From contig OX328102.1 in the NCBI GenBank assembly GCA_946811185.2, forward strand, positions 49,267,619 to 49,331,618: a stretch of DNA of 64,000 nt. The letters are read 5' to 3'. The number at the start of each line of letters is the position of its first letter. Position 1 is the stretch's first letter. Under the pieces are notes generated by a model. It had not been told where the DNA came from. It ran no database searches and saw only the letters and a program-made list of their open reading frames with translations. This stretch comes from Hippopus hippopus (taxonomy: Eukaryota; Mollusca; Bivalvia; Cardiida; Cardiidae). The position numbers and the translations under genes were made by a program. Shown here piece by piece: positions 7,701 to 14,384 of this stretch.

Positions 7701-8770
7701 ATAGATTTAATGTAGTCATAATGGTTTTGATGAAAGTACAAATGTATGATCTTACTATTGGTTTTCACTTCTGGATGTTTAAATATTTTTTCCACTTTTG
7801 AATGCTGTTGATGAACTTTAATGACATAGCCTTTTTCATACAAGAATGCTTGAATTTTTTTGTATTCGTCAATTCCTATAGGTTGTGTTGGTGAAACTCC
7901 AGCTTCATGTAACAATTTCTCAGCTTCAGTCTTTTGAAGAGGGCGGTTTGAACGACAAATACGATCCCATTTTCTATTCCATACTTCGGTGTTTTCACGT
8001 TCACTGTAGCAAATTCCCACAACAACAGCTCTTGCAAAACATAGTTGGTCATGATTGTGAATTTGAATAATAGATTGCTTCTTCTGGGTAAAAAACTTTG
8101 AATCTAATTCTGACGATCTATATTTTGGTTTTCCGCTACCACTTGGTGGTATTGTATGTGTGATGTCAAATGTCATGAATCCATCGTTCAAGACGAAATC
8201 TGTATTCGATTGTAAAACTCGTTCAATTTCATTCAGCATAGTTTCACCTTGTAACTGGTATGCAGCTAAAAAAGGAATATGGATTCCTATTTCCAACGAA
8301 GGATGATTGATGGTAATTCTAATCATGTCCGTAGGGCTAGCATTTAACTTTCGAATGATTTCACGGGTAACATCGTCAAATAATCCAAGGAGTCTCTGAG
8401 GTGTTAATTCTTCAAATTTCTTAAAACTCAGCATCAGCACATGTGATTCTGTTTTAAATTTTCTTGACTTCTTATTACCCTTTTCTGTTAAATCATATAG
8501 ACTTTTCATGTCTAAGTTAGAGTTGGTACTTTCATCGTCGCTATCATTTTCTTCTTTCAACGGTTTAGTTTTTTTCTTTTTTGTTGGTGGAAACACCTCA
8601 TCGTCACTTTCTTCTTTCAACGGTTTAGTTTTTTTCTTTTTTATTGGTGGAAACACCTCATCGTCACTTTCTTCTTTCAAAGGTCTAGTTTTTTTCTTTT
8701 TTGTTGGTGGAAACACCTCATCGTCACGTTCGCTGTCTGAATAGGTTATTATTCTTTTTCTTTTACCCAT
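4721..8770 (-). CDS. Polinton/adintovirus-type family B DNA polymerase, 1,349 aa, intact
   Basis: Probable protein-primed replicative polymerase of E1. From the N-terminus: three copies of a 19-residue DDEVFPP/KKKK repeat (about 17-75, NLS-like); a conserved LCFARAVVVGI segment (243-253); a Cys/His-rich zinc-finger region (363-473); exonuclease motifs FDFEC (Exo I, about 503-507), AHNFKGYDGQF (Exo II) and YCRSDVD (Exo III, 704-710); an inserted Vsr-like nuclease segment (about 790-830, VDGF...VYEF...HGCPVC); polymerase motif A YIDICSLYP (925-933), motif B FAKIMLNCLWGK (about 1106-1117) and motif C YFDTDS (1206-1211). The frame is open 39 codons further up, but a TATA box at about 8,825 puts transcription downstream of that ATG, so 8,770 is chosen. 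No frameshift or stop, unlike the PolBs of E2 and E3. Confidence 0.92.
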   Translation of the reverse strand: MGKRKRIITYSDSERDDEVFPPTKKKKTRPLKEESDDEVFPPIKKKKTKPLKEESDDEVFPPTKKKKTKPLKEENDSDDESTNSNLDMKSLYDLTEKGNKKSRKFKTESHVLMLSFKKFEELTPQRLLGLFDDVTREIIRKLNASPTDMIRITINHPSLEIGIHIPFLAAYQLQGETMLNEIERVLQSNTDFVLNDGFMTFDITHTIPPSGSGKPKYRSSELDSKFFTQKKQSIIQIHNHDQLCFARAVVVGICYSERENTEVWNRKWDRICRSNRPLQKTEAEKLLHEAGVSPTQPIGIDEYKKIQAFLYEKGYVIKVHQQHSKVEKIFKHPEVKTNSKIIHLYFHQNHYDYIKSIKGFLSCGYYCEFCDVGYPHRESHACSNICKGCYREGKCPSESKEYVCSVCSRRFFSAECFENHRNVQGKEKKSICELVKLCSKCGAQYHIRKKNHVCNGKKRCHICKRNVNFSHQCYIQPYQSKLNHDSDDETSSSVVKKPQFIFFDFECKQDTGVHIPNYCIAHRACDECIDKSLDFHCSTCSEFEEGREVIFQGEKTLSQFCNWLFSKHHKGVTAIAHNFKGYDGQFILDYIVKVGLKLPKLIMNGNNIMKLELNGVRLIDSFNFMSFGLAKFPSTFGLQEMKKGYFPHWANTDEFWSYIGPYLDMSYYKPDSMSEEARSKFIVWYNDKVRNGEEFNFQKEMEMYCRSDVDILRRGCAEFRKLFIEQGGICPFLEAITIADACNKVWRSKCLPENQIAIISSKDSSRRRFSMKAIRWVQSIAQEKGINIQHAKNGGEAQIGKYSVDGFHHQSNTVYEFLGDLYHGCPVCYTDRKQINPINGKPMSELYERTFERIADIEDMGYNVVYIWEHEFDAKMKDKEYKKHIEKLYPHWDPIDPRDGLSGGRCNAIKIGYDVDEKTKKEIKYIDICSLYPYVCKHKSYPVGHPEILSTENIDMNNIHQYEGLIKCKVLPPTDLFHPVLPVHCNNKMMFPLCMKCPEESSNICRHGKEERALVGTWVTFELFKALDCGYRLLQVYEIWHFNSVSDQFFKHYVDNFLKIKQEASGYPDSCQSDSEKDQFVCEYEKAEGVRLDPSCIQRNPGRRSFAKIMLNCLWGKLAQREKMIQTEYISDPSKYFELVTNPNFIVKHVEIFDENCSFILVNYESKLEHIDTHATANVIVGSYVTAYARLELYSVLEKLKDRVLYFDTDSCMYIHDPELWNPPIINSRLGKWTDEEPACKITPFRGLGPKNYAYKMKTKDGKEISKCKVKGITLDYNTKQVVNFDTYSKCALDRTVEIKIQYDCKIKRHRDRTVTSEPQTKTFRSVYTKRVIVNGTDTVPYGYKSLRK

Positions 8771-8926
8771 CGTTTTAGCTCTGAGTGAAAAGACAATAAT
8801 GCAGAAGTGAGAAAAAACTAGCAATTTATATAGCCTCTCCGTTGTAACAGTGTATAAATAAGCCGTTAGTTGTGAAAATCTATTCATTCTCCTACTCGAT
8901 CTCAGTCAGTACAGCTGATAAAAAAT
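8771..8926. promoter_or_regulatory. Divergent promoter between PolB and the zinc-knuckle gene
   Basis: Two TATA boxes face away from each other: TATATAAATTG on the minus strand (about 8,824-8,834) for PolB, and TGTATAAATAAG on the plus strand (8,851-8,862) for the 281-aa gene, with TCAGT-type initiator sequences near 8,903. The two genes may be co-regulated. There is no CRE here. Confidence 0.65.
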
Positions 8927-9772
8927 ATGAGTGAGTTAAAGCTGCAAAATACATCACCACTTAGAAAGAGGGTGTATCTGTATGTTAATCCATACACCCA
9001 CGATTATGAGATCAGCAATATACCATCAAAGTATAATGTTAAACATATCGGAAACTATGTGGGATCATTTTTATCCCAGCAACATTTAGAAGAAAAAGAT
9101 GTTTACCGTACTACCAGCTACAGAGTTTTGGATCAAGCGATGATTGACAAACGATATGGTGCGAATGGTGTGAGAACAAATATTTGTTTCACATGCAACG
9201 AAGCAGGACATTGGGCCAAAGAATGTCCAGAAAAAGAAAATCAGCTAGGAACAATTGTTTTTGTCTACGTGAATCCACACAGTCACGACATTGAGATTTC
9301 ACCATCATTTTACAACGTTGGTGGTTTCAAAGATATGAAATTCGTCGGGACACTAAATTCATTCTGCAGTGAAAATACATGGAAAAAAAGTTCACCACAA
9401 GCTACATCCTCATCGGTTGAAACTCAGACCGTAGACATGCAGAGCGACACAGCGGCTAACAGCGATTCAGAAATCTGCAAAATAGCAGATGATTTAGAGA
9501 CATTACGAAAAAATCTAAGAAATCAACAAACTTTGGATCTAAAAAACAACGAATTTTCTGCAGAACCGGGTTGTTCGTACGGAAAGGAAAAACAGCAAAA
9601 CATCGAAAAGAAGAAAAAACGAGTAACAAAGAACTATTTCTTTTACAAATCAACAAAACATGAGGACAAAATCTGTCCAGATGTGGAATTAAAAAACAAC
9701 GATAGGAAAAGAAAACGTAAAACCAAATGTGAATCTGACATCTCAAAGAAAAAGAAAAAACATACTGAGTGA
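8927..9772 (+). CDS. 281-aa CCHC zinc-knuckle protein with an internal duplication
   Basis: A retroviral-type zinc knuckle CFTCNEAGHWAKEC (C-x2-C-x4-H-x4-C, about 87-100) lies between two related segments, YLYVNPYTHDYEIS (about 18-31) and VFVYVNPHSHDIEIS (about 112-126), so the protein carries a duplicated module around the knuckle. The C-terminal half is low-complexity, with basic clusters that look like nuclear localisation signals (KKKKRVTK, KRKRKTK, SKKKKKH). It is divergent from PolB and probably shares its regulation. Likely a single-stranded nucleic-acid-binding replication or packaging factor; this is inference from the knuckle only. Confidence 0.75.
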   Translation: MSELKLQNTSPLRKRVYLYVNPYTHDYEISNIPSKYNVKHIGNYVGSFLSQQHLEEKDVYRTTSYRVLDQAMIDKRYGANGVRTNICFTCNEAGHWAKECPEKENQLGTIVFVYVNPHSHDIEISPSFYNVGGFKDMKFVGTLNSFCSENTWKKSSPQATSSSVETQTVDMQSDTAANSDSEICKIADDLETLRKNLRNQQTLDLKNNEFSAEPGCSYGKEKQQNIEKKKKRVTKNYFFYKSTKHEDKICPDVELKNNDRKRKRKTKCESDISKKKKKHTE

Positions 9773-10029
9773 AAAAAAGATTTCAATACAATATTGATTA
9801 TAAACAAAAAAAGACTGACTTGATTTTTTCATTCATTTTTTGTCTTTTACTGTTCATTTATTTTTTGTCTTTACAGTTCATGATTTGATTTTTTCATTGT
9901 ACATAAGTTCTTTTTGAAATAAAAAATATAAAAATAATTACTTCTTACTTTTGACTTTTTTCTAGTTATGACTGTAAGTCTTTTTACTTTTGACAATTTG
10001 AGAAGAAAGATCTTTCGTGCTAAATGGTT
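9773..10029. other. AT-rich convergent intergenic stretch
   Basis: Between the 3' ends of the 281-aa gene (+) and the 68-aa gene (-). It has a GAAATAAAAAAT near 9,916 that could serve polyadenylation of the plus-strand gene, and TTTTTGTCTTTTACTG-type short repeats. No coding potential was seen. Confidence 0.5.
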
Positions 10030-10045
10030 AGCCCTGAAAAGGGCT
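10030..10045 (-). terminator. Histone-type stem-loop after the 68-aa gene
   Basis: Minus strand AGCCCTTTTCAGGGCT, preceded by six A and followed by AACCATTTAGCACGAAAGATC. It is the only such signal in the unique centre of E1, 31 bases past the stop codon. Confidence 0.7.
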
Positions 10046-10076
10046 TTTTTGAAGGATCTCACATTGACATCCAGCT

Positions 10077-10283
10077 CTACGATTCTTCCGTCCGATCCAC
10101 TGGGATGATTTCACATCCACAATGTTCGCAGCAAATCGTCGAACCTTCATCATTATCATAAAATCCTTCATCTGTATCTGGACAGTTATGCTTCTGACCA
10201 AGATACTCGAGTATGGAAAAACATTTTCCACACTCTATCAGACATCTGTTTGCACAGTGAGGGCATACAAGAATTCGATCCAT
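10077..10283 (-). CDS. 68-aa Cys-rich zinc-ribbon-like protein
   Basis: Starts MDRILVCPHCANRC and contains four CxxC-type pairs (CPHC, CGKC, and CCEHCGC near residues 51-57) plus His, so it is probably a small zinc-binding protein of zinc-ribbon or rubredoxin-like type. It has a CRE/TATA promoter of the TIR class and a histone-type stem-loop, so it belongs to the micro-gene set although it lies in the unique centre. A longer overlapping frame on the same strand is in another phase and lacks the Cys pattern. Confidence 0.7.
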   Translation of the reverse strand: MDRILVCPHCANRCLIECGKCFSILEYLGQKHNCPDTDEGFYDNDEGSTICCEHCGCEIIPVDRTEES

Positions 10284-10405
10284 TCTGGAACAAATATGAT
10301 TTCATGTAAATTATCGCTGGGCTTTATAGCTTTACAGGAGGATTGAACTAGATGACTCATGACGTCATTTTCTCCTATGTTTTTCCCGCGTCGGCGTTTC
10401 ATTAA
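10284..10405 (-). promoter_or_regulatory. CRE/TATA promoter of the 68-aa gene
   Basis: Same block as in the TIRs. Minus strand: CGCGGGAAAAACATAGGAG, TGACGTCA (10,360-10,367) directly next to TGAGTCA, which is an AP-1-type site, then GCTATAAAGCCC as TATA box near 10,320-10,330. Confidence 0.7.
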
Positions 10406-10489
10406 CATTGTGCAATCAAATCGATGGTTATATCGGTGTTTTTTACCACTCCTAATTCAGTGTCACACAGTACTATACCGGTGTTTTCC

Positions 10490-10629
10490 GCCAGGTCCGC
10501 CCTCTTTAAAAATTTCAATCCTCTGTAAACGTATAAAGCTCGGTGTTATTTTCATACATTCACCATTTCTTTGATTCTCAGCTAACGATCACTTCGAAAG
10601 CAGTATCAATATTCAGAGTCAGTTACAAT
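10490..10629 (+). promoter_or_regulatory. Second-class promoter and leader of the 220-aa gene
   Basis: GCCAGGTCCGCCCTCTTTAA, TTTCAATCCTC, TATA-like ACGTATAAAGCTCGG (about 10,527), then a leader with ATTCACCATTTCTTTGA and CTAACGATCACTTCGAAAGC, shared with the 88-aa gene. An upstream ATG at 10,543 would lie at or before the expected start of transcription, so it was not used. Confidence 0.6.
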
Positions 10630-11292
10630 ATGAAGCACAACTTAGATGAAATCAGCTTGGGTGATTTTCCATCAGTGGAAAACAATGGAGACGTTCTTTC
10701 ATCAGTTATGAATTCGACAATTATCAATCCACCACCGGAGTTAAATTCGACAACCATCATTCCAGCGACAGTGTTTGATAACATTTATGAAGAGGTAAAG
10801 CAGCTAAATTTGAAACAAGATAGCATGATGATCCGAATCATAGATCAGCTGGAGACTTTAAACAGACATTTGGAGGAAATTAAAACTTTAACCGCAAGTA
10901 CTGATCAGCTCAGTAGAAATATCGAGGTACTACGTCAACAGGATCAGCGCATTTCAACAACTCCTGTGAAGATTCCTGTGGAGTTCGAGTTTGATAAATC
11001 CAATCTTCACAACTTAGTGGACTCTATCGTAAGTGTTGTGAAGAAAAATCAACCAAAGAAAAATCAACCAAAGGAAAAACAACCAAGAAAAACAACAAAG
11101 CGGAAATCTGAGGAAGATGGTAACCATCTCCACAAGAAGCAGCGAGTTGATCAAAAACCAACTATACCAATATTGACAGGGCAGGGCAAATACGGGAAAA
11201 ACATTGACAATCACGCTGATTTCAAGATCCCGAAAAAACCAAAGGCAGAACGAAAACAACCAAGAAAAAACAACAAAACGGTAGGAATATGA
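10630..11292 (+). CDS. 220-aa coiled-coil protein with basic tail
   Basis: Starts MKHNLDEISLGDF. Residues about 50-110 are heptad-like (LKQDSMMIRIIDQLETLNRHLEEI) and should form a coiled coil. The C-terminal third is Lys/Arg/Pro/Gln-rich with three KNQPK/KEKQPR-type repeats and NLS-like KRKSEED and KKPKAERK. It may be a nuclear oligomeric DNA-binding or core-like protein, but no family is recognised. It shares its promoter and 70 bases of leader with the 88-aa gene, so the promoter was copied between the TIR and the centre. Confidence 0.65.
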   Translation: MKHNLDEISLGDFPSVENNGDVLSSVMNSTIINPPPELNSTTIIPATVFDNIYEEVKQLNLKQDSMMIRIIDQLETLNRHLEEIKTLTASTDQLSRNIEVLRQQDQRISTTPVKIPVEFEFDKSNLHNLVDSIVSVVKKNQPKKNQPKEKQPRKTTKRKSEEDGNHLHKKQRVDQKPTIPILTGQGKYGKNIDNHADFKIPKKPKAERKQPRKNNKTVGI

Positions 11293-11334
11293 AAACAAAT
11301 ATGAAACTCATGGTGTTTGCGAATTTACATTGCA

Positions 11335-11725
11335 TAAAATTTGTTATATACTGTTTTTTGCGATTAATTCATTGTAAATAATTCATTGCGAAAAAATAAT
11401 TCAGTGTGTTTTTTCATCATGATTAAATCGTTGTGAATAATTCATTGTGAAAAAATATTTCAGTGCGATTTTTTCATTGTTAAGAAAATGTTTTTTCATT
11501 GTCAAGAAATTTTTTATGATGCATTGCAAAAAAAATGTTTGCTTGTGATTTTTTTCATTGTCAAGAAATTTTTTTCATTGTCAAGAAATTTTTTTTATGA
11601 TGCATTGCAAAAAAATGTTTCATTGTGATTTTTTTCATTGTCAAGAATTTTTTTTCATTGTCAAGAAATTTTTTTATGATGCATTGCAAAAAAAATGTTT
11701 CAATGTTTAGTTCTGTTCAATAAAT
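11335..11725. repeat. AT-rich direct repeats, right TIR
   Basis: Mirror of 3,600-3,965: repeated TTTTTTTCATTGTCAAGAA, TTATGATGCATTGCAAAAA and AATTCATTG units. No gene. Confidence 0.7.
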
Positions 11726-11884
11726 AAAAGTTCAATAAATAAAAGTTCAAAAAAACAATAGAGTTCTTCATTCTGTTTTTCCCCCAAAAGACTTGTTCTG
11801 GTTACATTTTTCCCATACAACGTCTCATAACTTTTTTGCTATATTAGCATGAAACGTAGCATGGAAAAAATGTATGTGCTTTCT

Positions 11885-12027
11885 GCCAGGTCCGAGCTCT
11901 TTAAAAAATTTCAATCCTCCTTAAACGTATAAAGTCCGCGTTATTTTTTTCACACATTCACCATTTCTTTGACTCTCAGCTAACGATCACTTCGAAAGCA
12001 GTGTCAATATTCGGAAGCAATATCAAT
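11885..12027 (+). promoter_or_regulatory. Second-class promoter of the right 88-aa gene
   Basis: CCAGGTCCGAGCTCTTTAA, AACGTATAAAGTCCGCG and the leader CTAACGATCACTTCGAAAGC, as before the 220-aa gene. Confidence 0.6.
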
Positions 12028-12294
12028 ATGGAAGAGGTAAATCATCAACTACGTGAGGCTCTCCAAGAGTATCTAAATGCCGGACAGCAGTTATTGCAAC
12101 TAACCACTCATCTCGTAGCAGAGGAGGAACAAAACCAACTGCGACGTATAACACAACCATACAAAGATCTCGGCGAAAGATTAGTTCAGCTATTATTAAA
12201 GACAACACCGGATATCATCTTGGTTGATATCGAATTTGGGAGGAAGATTACAGCATGCCCCATTTGCCAAGCGAATTTCGGGTGTTGCCATTAG
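12028..12294 (+). CDS. 88-aa helical micro-protein with C-terminal CPxC motif, right copy
   Basis: Second copy of the gene at 3,023-3,289, with Ala and Asn at the two positions that differ. Same start logic: the upstream extension begins at a GTG, so the first ATG is taken. It is followed 35 bases later by a histone-type stem-loop. Confidence 0.65.
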   Translation: MEEVNHQLREALQEYLNAGQQLLQLTTHLVAEEEQNQLRRITQPYKDLGERLVQLLLKTTPDIILVDIEFGRKITACPICQANFGCCH

Positions 12295-12329
12295 AACTGG
12301 AAAAAACACAGCCTCCAAAAAAACAAAAC

Positions 12330-12345
12330 AGCCCTTTTCAGGGCT
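12330..12345 (+). terminator. Histone-type stem-loop after the right 88-aa gene
   Basis: AGCCCTTTTCAGGGCT with AAACAAAAC before it and ACCCATC after it, then CCACGAAAGTTCTATCTTTC. It corresponds to both the 2,255 and the 2,972 stem-loops of the left arm, as expected if the two flanking repeats recombined here. Confidence 0.7.
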
Positions 12346-12424
12346 ACCCATCTACCACGAAAGTTCTATCTTTCTTCAAATTGTCATTTCTTCAAATTGT
12401 CAAACTTCTTTCTTTTAGAAGAGT

Positions 12425-12875
12425 TACACTCCAAAGACTCACACTCCAGAGAGTTACACTCCAAAGAGTAAAAAAATCATTCATAGATGCAGAAAAAAGA
12501 CTAAGTCCAACTCAATGTCCAGACATTTAGAAAAGAAAAATCATTCATAGAATAAAAAAAGCTAAGTCCAACCCAGTGCTCAGTCTTTTAGAGAGAAAAA
12601 TCATACATAGGTGAAGAAAAAACTAAGTCCAACTCAATGATCAGGCTTTTAGAAAGAGAAAAAATCATTCATAGATGTAAAAAAAAGACTAAGTCCAACT
12701 CAATGGTCAGACATTTAGAAAGAAAAAATCATACATAGGGTAAAAAAAAGTCTAAGTTCAACTCAGTGCTCAGACATTTAGAAATCATTTATAGTGCAAA
12801 AAAATCTAAGTTCAATTCAGCGATATAGGGACAAATTCCATTTAGAGAGAAAAAATCATTCATAGGATGAAAAAA
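12425..12875. repeat. Inner subterminal-type repeat array, right arm
   Basis: Mirror of 1,725-2,175: about seven units of GACTAAGTCCAACTCAATG ... AAAAATCATTCATAG, preceded by GAGTTACACTCCA repeats. Confidence 0.75.
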
Positions 12876-12973
12876 CTAAAAAGTGATCCATTACACATAT
12901 AAAACACTAAACTCTTGATTATTTTTTCTCATTCACCATTAACTTTTTGTAAAACCTGAGCCAGTATCGTACA

Positions 12974-13114
12974 ATGTTTGGATTAACATTTTTTCTCTTT
13001 TTGCTCTTCTGGTTAGAAGAAAGAGAACGTTTCAGATATATCAGACATGAAATTGAACATCTGATGCAAATGCTAGATAAAATGGAATCAATCAAAAGAA
13101 AGAGAGGGGTATAA
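12974..13114 (+). CDS. 46-aa small membrane protein, right copy
   Basis: Second copy of the frame at 1,486-1,626: hydrophobic MFGLTFFLFLLFWL start, then a charged helix. A TATA-like ATATAAAAC lies near 12,897, about 75 bases upstream. Conservation in both arms and the standard promoter/stem-loop frame support it. Confidence 0.55.
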   Translation: MFGLTFFLFLLFWLEERERFRYIRHEIEHLMQMLDKMESIKRKRGV

Positions 13115-13139
13115 AAAAGTGCATTCTGTACAAAAAAGC

Positions 13140-13155
13140 AACTCTTTTCAGGGCT
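13140..13155 (+). terminator. Histone-like stem-loop after the right 46-aa gene (degenerate)
   Basis: AACTCTTTTCAGGGCT with six A shortly before it; one stem pair is lost. Mirror of 1,445-1,460. Confidence 0.5.
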
Positions 13156-13384
13156 AGCTATCTTAAATAATCATCTTTCTTTTCATTTTGTCAGAAGACT
13201 CATAATCAAAAAAAAGTCATAGGTTAGTTAAACTCTAGTTTTTCTAACCCGAACAAGAAAATGTAACAAATCCACGGATTGGTCAACAATAAAATCCCCC
13301 GAACAAGAAAATGTAACAAACCCACGGGTTGGTCAACAGTAAAACATTTAGTAATAGAAAAAACAACGGTGAATCTGATTGGAT

Positions 13385-13540
13385 AACATTAATTTGGAGC
13401 CAAAACAGCATGAAACGCCGACGCGGGAAAAACATAGGAGAAAATGACGTCATGGGTCAACTAGTTCAATCCGTCTGAAAACCTATAAAACCCAGTGTCA
13501 TTTCCCGCACATCGTTCATTCTCTTCGACTTGTAGACAAT
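13385..13540 (+). promoter_or_regulatory. CRE/TATA promoter of the right 78-aa gene
   Basis: GCGGGAAAAACATAGGAG, TGACGTCA at 13,445-13,452, then ACCTATAAAACCC (about 13,481-13,493). The leader runs about 50 bases to the ATG. Confidence 0.7.
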
Positions 13541-13777
13541 ATGGAGTGTGCTTTAAGAGATATGAGCTTTAGCGAGCTTGCGCAGCTATCATCCAGAAAA
13601 AAGATGGACGACAAGAAGAAGAAGGAGTTCGTAGTGCCTTCTACCGAAGATTGGAACGATGACGCTGAGCCTTCGTTCTCTTTGGACTTTGGACTGGATG
13701 AACAGCAGTTGAAGAGGCTAAAGAGGCGGGCAGCAAGTAGCTGTCCAGCCTGCAGAAAGGTTGGAGGTTGTGCTTAA
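13541..13777 (+). CDS. 78-aa micro-protein with C-terminal CPxC motif, right copy
   Basis: Identical to the left copy at 823-1,059: Lys cluster, acidic middle, basic helix, and a SSCPACRKVGGCA tail. Its stop codon lies inside a perfect 12-bp inverted repeat (13,761-13,772 with 13,782-13,793), so the mRNA forms a hairpin across the stop just before the twin stem-loops. Function unknown. Confidence 0.7.
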   Translation: MECALRDMSFSELAQLSSRKKMDDKKKKEFVVPSTEDWNDDAEPSFSLDFGLDEQQLKRLKRRAASSCPACRKVGGCA

Positions 13778-13838
13778 AAAACACAACCTCCAAAACCAGG
13801 TCCCTTTTAGGGCCACCCCAACAGCCCTTTTCAGGGCT
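13761..13838 (+). terminator. Stop-codon hairpin plus twin histone-type stem-loops
   Basis: Perfect inverted repeat TTGGAGGTTGTG / CACAACCTCCAA around the stop, then GGTCCCTTTTAGGGCC (13,799-13,814) followed by ACCCCA, then AGCCCTTTTCAGGGCT (13,823-13,838) followed by AACCATC. The first stem-loop has the GG...CC-ACCC frame of histone stem-loops but one non-paired closing position. Confidence 0.7.
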
Positions 13839-13864
13839 AACCATCTACCACGGAAGATCTACCT

Positions 13865-14365
13865 TTCTTCAAATTGTCAGACGTAAGTTCTATCTTTTCT
13901 TCAAATTGTCATTTCTTCAAATTGTCAGACGAAAGTTCTACCTTCAAGCTGTCAGACGAAAGTTCTATCTTCAAGTTGTCATTTCTTCAAATTGTCACAG
14001 CTCTTTTCAGAGCTAACCCAACAGTCCTTTTCAGGACTAACCATCTACCACGAAAGTTCTATCTTCAAGATGTCAGACGAAAGTTCTATCTTCAAGCTGT
14101 CAGACGAAAGTTCTATCTTCAAGTTGTCATTTCTTCAAATTGTCACAGCTCTTTTCAGAGCTAACCCAACAGTCCTTTTCAGGACTAACCATCTACCACG
14201 AAAGTTCTATCTTCAAGATGTCAGACGAAAGTTCTATCTTCAAGCTGTCAGACGAAAGTTCTATCTTCAAGTTGTCATTTCTTCAAATTGTCACAGCTCT
14301 TTTCAGAGCTAACCCAACAGTCCTTTTCAGGACTAACCATCTACCACGAAAGTTCTATCTTTCTT
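13865..14365 (+). repeat. 148-bp tandem array of histone-like stem-loop units, right arm
   Basis: Three units with paired stem-loops at 13,999-14,014/14,023-14,038, 14,147-14,162/14,171-14,186 and 14,295-14,310/14,319-14,334. Between them GACGAAAGTTCTATCTTCAAG-type segments repeat several times. Stems differ in sequence (AGCTCT/AGAGCT, AGTCCT/AGGACT) yet all pair perfectly, so pairing is kept. Confidence 0.85.
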
Positions 14366-14384
14366 TTAGAAGAGACGCATTCCA

